In this document: positions 6,565 to 11,183 of the stretch, piece after piece | How positions within the stretch are numbered: the first letter of the stretch is position 1 | How the letters are laid out: every line of letters starts with the position of its first letter | DNA from: Betaproteobacteria bacterium | GTDB taxonomy: Bacteria > Pseudomonadota > Gammaproteobacteria > Burkholderiales > SG8-41 | Assembly: GCA_025353085.1 (NCBI GenBank) | Contig: JANXRI010000137.1 | Coordinates: 1-11,183, forward strand | Reading direction: 5' to 3' | Length of the DNA: 11,183 bases | Notes under the pieces: model-generated | The model's input: only the letters and a program-made list of their open reading frames with translations | The model's database searches: none | Told to the model about the DNA's origin: nothing | Position numbers and translations under genes: made by a program

Positions 6565-7512
6565 TCAGCCAAGCCTGCCGACGCGGGCCTCGAGCAGTGT
6601 CCACGCTTTATTTCCGAACTCCGCTTTCCAGCGTGCATAAAAATCGCCCGCGAGCCGCGCGCGAAACGTTGCTGTGTCGGGCCGCGTGAAGTGAATTTCT
6701 CTCTGAGTAAGTTTGAGTTCGAGATCACGATTGAGCCTCGCCGTATAAGCGCGTTGGCGTCCGACGTGCTGTTTAAGGTTGCGCACCACGATGGCCTGCA
6801 GGTCGGCGCCGAGGCGGTTCCAGAACGCCTGATTGGCGATCAGATTGAAGCCCGACCACATGTGTGAAGTGAGCGCGATGTTCCGCGTCACTTCGTCGAG
6901 CTTCAGCGACCCGGTAATCGCGAGCGGATTTTCCTGCGCATCGACGCGCCGTTCAGCCAGTGCGCGGTGCAGGTCAAGCACGAATACGGGCGTTGGAATT
7001 GCGCCCAGGCTCCGAAACGTGTCATCGAAAATGCGCCCTTCGGGAACCCGGATCCGCAGGCCGGCGAGATCATCCGCATGGTTGATTGGACGGTCGACGG
7101 TGGAGATATGCCGAAAGCCGTTTTCCAGCAGACCGAACGGCAGTGCATAGATGCCGCGTGCCGCGAGATCGGCGCGTAAATAATCACCGAGCGCGCCATC
7201 CATCAATGCGTAGACCTGATCCTCGCCAGTGTACGCAAACGGCAGGCCCTGGATCTCGAACACCGGCGACAGGTTTCCGAGCAAACTGCCCATCACGGCA
7301 TAAAACTCGATTTCGCCTTGCTTGACCCGGTCGATAATTTCCGCGTGCGTTACTTTGAGCCCGTCGTTGTTCGCGTGCACGCTGACGTCGACGCGGCCGC
7401 CTGTCTCGGCGCGCACAGCATCCCATAACTCAACCAGGAATGGATGCACATGGCTCGCGACCGGCTGGTAGTGAAATTGCCGGCCCCTCAATTGCGTCGA
7501 ACCCGCGCTCAT
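6565..7512 (-). CDS. TRAP-type solute-binding protein, DctP family, lacking a signal peptide
   Basis: The 315-residue product has the fold signature of DctP-type solute-binding proteins, which normally capture organic acids in the periplasm for a TRAP permease. Visible markers are GLRIRVPEG (151-159) with the presumed carboxylate-binding R155, LGAIPTPV (169-176), and DAQENPLAIT (191-200) followed by the SHMWSGFNLIANQAFW region (216-231). The mature domain appears complete, starting with the first strand RQFHYQPVASHVHPF at residue 11. No signal peptide is present: the start is MSAGSTQLRG, and an in-frame stop at 7533-7531 excludes any longer product with an ATG. No DctQ or DctM genes are in the window. 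It follows the dehydrogenase stop by 13 bp on the same strand, so the two are probably cotranscribed. The ligand is unknown. It may be a cytoplasmic relative or a recently damaged gene. Confidence 0.82.
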   Translation of the reverse strand: MSAGSTQLRGRQFHYQPVASHVHPFLVELWDAVRAETGGRVDVSVHANNDGLKVTHAEIIDRVKQGEIEFYAVMGSLLGNLSPVFEIQGLPFAYTGEDQVYALMDGALGDYLRADLAARGIYALPFGLLENGFRHISTVDRPINHADDLAGLRIRVPEGRIFDDTFRSLGAIPTPVFVLDLHRALAERRVDAQENPLAITGSLKLDEVTRNIALTSHMWSGFNLIANQAFWNRLGADLQAIVVRNLKQHVGRQRAYTARLNRDLELKLTQREIHFTRPDTATFRARLAGDFYARWKAEFGNKAWTLLEARVGRLG

Positions 7513-7526
7513 AACGGCGCGCCGTT
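7513..7526. repeat. 14-bp perfect palindrome between SDR and DctP-like genes
   Basis: AACGGCGCGCCGTT is its own reverse complement. It fills the whole gap between the dehydrogenase stop and the next ATG, also taking in the last base of the stop codon, where a Shine-Dalgarno sequence would be expected and is absent. In RNA it could only form a hairpin with an unpaired centre; in DNA it could be a protein site. High GC content makes chance occurrence quite possible. Confidence 0.5.
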
Positions 7527-8290
7527 CACATCATCACGCGGCCGCCATTGACGTCGAGCACGACGCCATTGATGTAGGCAGCGGCGTCCGACGCTAAAAA
7601 CAACATCGCATTCGAGTGATCTTCCGACACCGCGAGCCGGCGCAACGGCACTTGCGCCGCGATTCGTGCAATGTCTTCTTCGGTCCGCAGCGCTCTAACG
7701 CGCGGCGTTAAGGTCGTGATCGGCGCGATAGCGTTCGCAGTGATGCCGTCAGGTCCGAGTTGGTGGGCGAGAAAGCGCGTGAGTTGTATAACCGCCGCCT
7801 TGGCGGAGCCGTATGCGGGCGACGACGCGGCAGTGACCGTGCGGCCCGAAATAGAAGCGACGCTGATGATGCGGCCGGCTTGCGATTTTTTGAGATGAGG
7901 GATAACGGCGCGCGACATCAGGAACACGCTGCGCAAATTGAGCGCGATCGTGTTGTCCCACTCATCGAGCGGCATGTCTTCAACTGTCGCGAGCCGCCCG
8001 TAACCGCCCGCGCAATTGACGAGCACGTCGATGCCGCCGAATTCGGCGACGACATTCGCCACCGCGGCCGCAACTGATTTCTCATCGGTGACATTAGTCG
8101 ACACGGCGAGCGCGCGCCCGCCGGCGCTGCTGATTTCTTTGGCGACGGCCTGTGCACCCGCAATGTCGATGTCGAGCAACGCGACGCGCGCATGCTCCTT
8201 GGCAAAAGCCGCCGCCGTGACGGCGCCTATGCCCTGGGCGGCGCCCGTAATGACGATGCTGCGTCCCGTAAACTCCGGATATGACGGCAT
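7526..8290 (-). CDS. SDR-family NAD(P)-dependent oxidoreductase
   Basis: This is a classical short-chain dehydrogenase/reductase of 254 residues, the usual size. It has the cofactor-binding TGAAQGIG (15-22), an acidic D40 at the end of strand 2 (VALLDID) that favours NAD(H) over NADP(H), and NCAG (92-95) in place of the common NNAG. The catalytic tetrad N118-S146-Y160-K164 is complete (YGSAK at 160-164), and the GG..RVMM end is typical of the C-terminus. The substrate cannot be told from sequence; FabG-like, sugar- or hydroxy-acid-oxidising relatives all share these motifs. It is preceded on the same strand by moeA with a 71-bp AT-richer gap (8291-8361), long enough for its own promoter, although I see no strong one. 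It is followed after 13 bp by the DctP-like gene, so both may act on one imported compound; that is inference. Confidence 0.88.
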   Translation of the reverse strand: MPSYPEFTGRSIVITGAAQGIGAVTAAAFAKEHARVALLDIDIAGAQAVAKEISSAGGRALAVSTNVTDEKSVAAAVANVVAEFGGIDVLVNCAGGYGRLATVEDMPLDEWDNTIALNLRSVFLMSRAVIPHLKKSQAGRIISVASISGRTVTAASSPAYGSAKAAVIQLTRFLAHQLGPDGITANAIAPITTLTPRVRALRTEEDIARIAAQVPLRRLAVSEDHSNAMLFLASDAAAYINGVVLDVNGGRVMM

Positions 8291-8361
8291 GAAGTTGTCT
8301 CGTGTTGGTTCTATTCGAAAGTAAAACGAAAACCGCGCAACTCAATGGGTCGCCGGTGGAT

Positions 8362-9636
8362 TCAAACGACGCCTTCCATGACCTCGACTTCGACCAGGCT
8401 GCCGGCCGCAACATTGCCCTGATCGGTCGGCAGGATGATGAAACAATTCGCTTCGGTCATTGAACGCAATATCCCGGAACCCTGTTCGCCGGTAACGCGT
8501 ACGCTCCAGATGCCGGCGGCGTCCTGCGTCAGCACGCCGCGCTGGAATTCCGTGCGGCCGGGCGCTTTTTTTAACGCGCTCGTGCACGGCACCCTGAATG
8601 TCGGCAGCGGCGGCAATGGATCGCGGCCGCCGAGTTTAAGCAACGCATCGCGCACGAATTGATAGAACGTCACCATCACCGAGACCGGATTGCCGGGAAG
8701 CCCGAAGAAATGCGCGCCGGCAATGCGGCCGTAAGCGAGCGGGCGGCCAGGCTTCATCGCGATTTTCCAGAACACCACTTCGCCCATGCGCTCAAGCAGT
8801 TCTTTGACAAAATCGGCTTCACCGACCGATACACCGCCGCTCGTTATGACGACATCGGCGCAATGTGCGGCGTCGTTGAATGCCTGCTCGAGCAGCTTAG
8901 GATCGTCGCATACGACACCCATGTCGATGACTTCGCAGCCCAGGCGCGTGAGCATGCCGTGTATCGTATAGCGGTTGCTGTCATAGATTTGTCCCGCGCC
9001 GAGCGGTGTGCCGATCGAGCGCAGTTCGTCGCCGGTCGAAAAAAACGCGACGCGCAGCTTGCGATAGACTGCGATCTCACCGACGCCAAGCGACGCGATA
9101 AGGCCGATTTCAGCGGGGCGCAACAGTTCTCCGCGCTTTAACGCGACTTGGCCGGTCTTGAGATCTTCGCCGGCACGGCGTAAGTTCTGATTCTGGCGAT
9201 GGCCGCCGCCGATGGTGACTTTGTCGCCCGCAGCCTTTACATGCTCCTGCATGACGATCGTATCGCTGCCTGGCGGCACCACGGCGCCGGTCATGATGCG
9301 CACACACGTTCCTGCATTCACGGCACCGTTGAACGGAACGCCGGCGAAGGCGGTGCCCGCCACACTCAAAGTGACTTCGCCATCTGCTTTGAGATCAGCG
9401 AAGCGCACGGCGTAGCCATCCATCGCCGAATTGTCGTGCGACGGCACATCGAGCGGAGATACGATGTCTGCGGCCAGCACGCGACCCAGCGCGGCGCGGA
9501 TGTGCAGTCGCTCAATGACGGCCACCGGCGTCAAGAACCGTGCGATGAACTCGCGCGCTTTAGCGACCGGCATCGAGTCCGGATCGTAATCGTCGGCGCA
9601 ACTGGCGGCGCGAATCGAGCTCTCAGGATTATTCAT
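8362..9636 (-). CDS. moeA: Molybdopterin molybdenumtransferase MoeA
   Basis: MoeA inserts molybdate into adenylylated molybdopterin to give molybdenum cofactor, in the cytoplasm. The 424-residue protein has the standard domain order. Key motifs are the PSHDNSAMDGYAVR segment (65-78), RIMTGAVVPPG.DT (113-126), STGDEL (200-205), the molybdopterin-binding SGGVSVGEADFVKE (266-279), MKPGRPLAYG (294-303) and GLPGNPVS (312-319). The C-terminal beta domain ends at EVEVMEGVV. The start at 9636 is preferred over M22 because the N-terminal extension DYDPDSMPVAKAREFI is a pattern I associate with betaproteobacterial MoeA. It is transcribed divergently from tupA across 142 bp, which ties it functionally to oxyanion uptake. 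Whether it handles molybdate only or also tungstate cannot be read from the motifs. Confidence 0.96.
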   Translation of the reverse strand: MNNPESSIRAASCADDYDPDSMPVAKAREFIARFLTPVAVIERLHIRAALGRVLAADIVSPLDVPSHDNSAMDGYAVRFADLKADGEVTLSVAGTAFAGVPFNGAVNAGTCVRIMTGAVVPPGSDTIVMQEHVKAAGDKVTIGGGHRQNQNLRRAGEDLKTGQVALKRGELLRPAEIGLIASLGVGEIAVYRKLRVAFFSTGDELRSIGTPLGAGQIYDSNRYTIHGMLTRLGCEVIDMGVVCDDPKLLEQAFNDAAHCADVVITSGGVSVGEADFVKELLERMGEVVFWKIAMKPGRPLAYGRIAGAHFFGLPGNPVSVMVTFYQFVRDALLKLGGRDPLPPLPTFRVPCTSALKKAPGRTEFQRGVLTQDAAGIWSVRVTGEQGSGILRSMTEANCFIILPTDQGNVAAGSLVEVEVMEGVV

Positions 9637-9670
9637 GGCTGCTTTGGAAGAGTGGTACGCGAGAGCGCGA

Positions 9671-9676
9671 ATTTTA
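9671..9676 (-). promoter_or_regulatory. Candidate -10 element for moeA
   Basis: On the minus strand TAAAAT (9676 to 9671) matches TATAAT at 5 of 6 positions, 34 bp before the moeA ATG, in the context GGTAAAATTCGCGC. No recognisable -35 lies at the right distance, so the element is weakly supported. Confidence 0.25.
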
Positions 9677-9711
9677 CCGGAATCCTGCCACGACGGAGCG
9701 TAGGCACGCAG

Positions 9712-9739
9712 TTGGTTCGACCACGTTCGGGGTTATCAT
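9712..9739 (+). promoter_or_regulatory. Candidate tupA promoter
   Basis: TTGGTT (9712-9717, half of the -35 consensus) is followed after 16 bp by TATCAT (9734-9739, 5 of 6 positions of the -10 consensus). The predicted start would leave a leader of roughly 33 bases before the ATG at 9779. I saw no ModE-like operator in the 142-bp divergent region. Confidence 0.4.
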
Positions 9740-9768
9740 TCGCGGGGATTTCGAAATCAATGCGACTT

Positions 9769-9775
9769 GGGAGAG
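9769..9775 (+). promoter_or_regulatory. tupA ribosome binding site
   Basis: The purine run GGGAGAG ends three bases before the ATG at 9779. It selects that ATG over the in-frame TTG at 9767, which overlaps the motif and has no upstream Shine-Dalgarno sequence. Confidence 0.6.
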
Positions 9776-9778
9776 AAC

Positions 9779-10600
9779 ATGCAGATGCTAAGCTGGATAC
9801 GGGCAATTAATACGTTCGCCGCGTTGGTGCTGATGCTTTTTATCGGCCTGGATGCGCGCGCGGCATCGGATATCCGGCTGGCAACGACGACGAGTACTGA
9901 AAATTCCGGTTTGCTCAAAGCGATACTGCCCAAATTCGAAAAAGAATATGGCGGCAAAGTCAGGGTCGTGGCGGTCGGCACCGGCGCTGCGTTGAAGCTC
10001 GGCGAAAATGGCGACGCCGATGTCTTGCTCGTGCATGCGCGCGTACTGGAGGATAAATTCATGGCCGCGGGTTTCGGCGTGGTGCGCAAGGACGTTATGT
10101 ACAACGATTTCATCATCGTCGGGCCCAGGCGCGACCCCGCCGGGATTCGCGGTCTGCGTGACGTCGTCGCAGCAATGAGAAAAATAAGTATCAATGGTGC
10201 CAAATTTGTCTCGCGCGGTGACGAGTCGGGCACTCATCAGATGGAAAAAGCCTACTGGAAGGACGCTCGTGTTGAGCCCACAGGCACCTGGTACTTATCC
10301 GCAGGACAGGGCATGGGGCAGGTATTAACGATGGCGGACCAACTCGAAGGCTATACACTCACCGACCGTGCGACCTACGCCGCCTATCGCAACAAGACCG
10401 GACTCGATACGTTGGTTGAAGGCGACCCGAAAATGTTTAATCCATACGGCGTGATCGCGGTCAATCCACGCCGGCATCCCGGTATCAATGCACAGGGCGC
10501 GATGGCTTTCGTCGACTGGATGGTGTCTGCGGTCGGGCAGAAGGCTATCGCCGATTTCAGGGTCAATGGCGTTCAGATGTTTTATCCGGCTGCGCGCTGA
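9779..10600 (+). CDS. tupA: Tungstate ABC transporter substrate-binding protein TupA
   Basis: TupA is the periplasmic binding protein that captures tungstate (possibly molybdate) for the TupBC importer. From the ATG at 9779 it has 273 residues. A Sec signal peptide covers about 1-28 (hydrophobic core AALVLMLFIGL, likely cleavage after DARA). The TupA hallmarks follow: LATTTSTENSGLL (34-46), VGTGAALKLG (66-75), GDADVLLVHA (78-87), MYNDFIIVGP (107-116) and FVSRGDESGTH (143-153). The TTTS and SRGD.SGTH segments are oxyanion-contacting regions in this family and separate TupA from ModA and WtpA. It is divergent from moeA, and its stop shares one base with the tupB start (TGATG). An upstream in-frame TTG would add only four residues and is less likely. 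Confidence 0.92.
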   Translation: MQMLSWIRAINTFAALVLMLFIGLDARAASDIRLATTTSTENSGLLKAILPKFEKEYGGKVRVVAVGTGAALKLGENGDADVLLVHARVLEDKFMAAGFGVVRKDVMYNDFIIVGPRRDPAGIRGLRDVVAAMRKISINGAKFVSRGDESGTHQMEKAYWKDARVEPTGTWYLSAGQGMGQVLTMADQLEGYTLTDRATYAAYRNKTGLDTLVEGDPKMFNPYGVIAVNPRRHPGINAQGAMAFVDWMVSAVGQKAIADFRVNGVQMFYPAAR

Positions 10601-11183
10601 TGGATTTTTTCGGGCCGACGTCTGACGCATTTTACCTGTTGTTCACAGGGGACCGCGACCTCTGGCGCATCATATTCACTTCCCTGACGTGCTCGCTGAT
10701 CGCGCTGGTGCTCATTTCTCCGGCGGCGATCGCGTTGGGTTTCGTGATAGCGAAAGTCACTTTTCCGGGGCGGCGCGCGCTGGTGGTTTTCGTGCAAGCG
10801 CTGCTGTCCTTCCCGACTGTCGTGGTCGGCCTGGTGATTTACATGCTGTTGTCGCGCCAGGGGCCGCTTGGTTTTCTCAAGCTGTTATTCACACCAGAAG
10901 CCATCATCATCGGCTACATGGTGATCGCATTGCCGGTGTTGGTCGTTTTCACGTTGTCGGCGGTGCAGGGGGCTGACCCGCGTATCTACGAAACCGCGCG
11001 CAGCCTTGGAGCGGGCCGCTGGCGCGCGGCGCTCACGACCTTATTCGAAGTGCGGTTTGGCGTCATGGCGGCGGTATTTAACGGGTTTGGGCGCGTGGTA
11101 TCGGAGGTCGGCTGCTCGATTCTCGTCGGCGGCAATATTGCCGGCCTGACGCGCACCATTCCCACCGCCATCGCGCTCGAAAC
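10600..11183 (+). CDS. tupB: Tungstate ABC transporter permease TupB (3' end cut by window edge)
   Basis: TupB is the inner-membrane permease partner of TupA. The reading frame opens at the ATG overlapping the tupA stop and runs to the window edge without a stop, giving 194 codons. Several hydrophobic helices are visible, beginning near residues 24-50 and 60-84. The permease EAA-type loop ETARSLGAGRWRAALTTLF (131-149) should dock onto the ATPase subunit. The segment FGRVVSEVGCSILVGGNIAG.TRTIPTAIALE (163-194) is strongly characteristic of TupB-like permeases. Only a C-terminal portion, probably about 35-40 residues, appears to be missing. A tupC ATPase gene would be expected next, outside the window. 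Confidence 0.92.
   Translation, partial: MDFFGPTSDAFYLLFTGDRDLWRIIFTSLTCSLIALVLISPAAIALGFVIAKVTFPGRRALVVFVQALLSFPTVVVGLVIYMLLSRQGPLGFLKLLFTPEAIIIGYMVIALPVLVVFTLSAVQGADPRIYETARSLGAGRWRAALTTLFEVRFGVMAAVFNGFGRVVSEVGCSILVGGNIAGLTRTIPTAIALE

Noticed and set aside
8291..8361. Terminator or promoter in the moeA-SDR gap
   Set aside because: The AT-richer stretch has only a broken GGTT/AACC dyad and no well-spaced hexamer pair, so neither call can be supported.
9767..9778. TTG start for tupA
   Set aside because: The TTG overlaps the GGGAGAG ribosome binding site that serves the ATG at 9779, and it would add only four residues before the signal peptide.

Overview
The window is high-GC, densely coded DNA that looks like a proteobacterial chromosome, most likely betaproteobacterial. 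The evidence is a complete System I cytochrome c maturation set with separate ccmH and ccmI genes, a MoeA whose N-terminus carries the DYDPD..PVA..FI pattern I associate with Betaproteobacteria, and TATCAT-type -10 elements. The phylum call is inference, because there is no rRNA or other strict marker here. There are no tRNAs, insertion sequences, CRISPR arrays or phage genes.

Layout. (1) Bases 1-4143, plus strand: ccmF (its first ~38 codons lie outside the window), ccmG, ccmH and ccmI, tightly packed with ATGA overlaps. (2) Bases 4154-6380, minus strand: ccmA, ccmB, ccmC and a small ccmD (56 codons, below the usual ORF length cutoffs), also coupled by ATGA overlaps. The two groups run tail to tail with only 10 bp between the ccmI and ccmD stop codons. 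(3) Bases 6381-6564: a 184-bp non-coding stretch that should carry the ccmA promoter. It holds a TATCAT -10 candidate, an FNR-like box, a small dyad and a hairpin against the ccmA start. (4) Bases 6565-8290, minus strand: a short-chain dehydrogenase followed by a TRAP-type solute-binding protein (DctP family) that has no signal peptide and no transporter membrane subunits nearby. (5) Bases 8362-9636, minus strand: moeA. (6) Bases 9779-11183, plus strand and divergent from moeA: tupA and the first 194 codons of tupB, a tungstate ABC importer.

How the genes work together. CcmAB and CcmCD load haem onto the chaperone CcmE, which is not in this window. CcmG and CcmH keep the apocytochrome CXXCH cysteines reduced, CcmI presents the apocytochrome, and CcmF/CcmH ligate the haem. 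At the other end, TupAB imports tungstate and MoeA inserts Mo (or W) into molybdopterin, so the divergent pair forms a metal-uptake and cofactor-assembly module. The dehydrogenase/DctP-like pair between these modules has no obvious link to either.

I did not find a clearly new biological system. The points most worth a second look are the split, convergent ccm locus, the leaderless DctP-like protein, and the possible control elements in front of ccmA.
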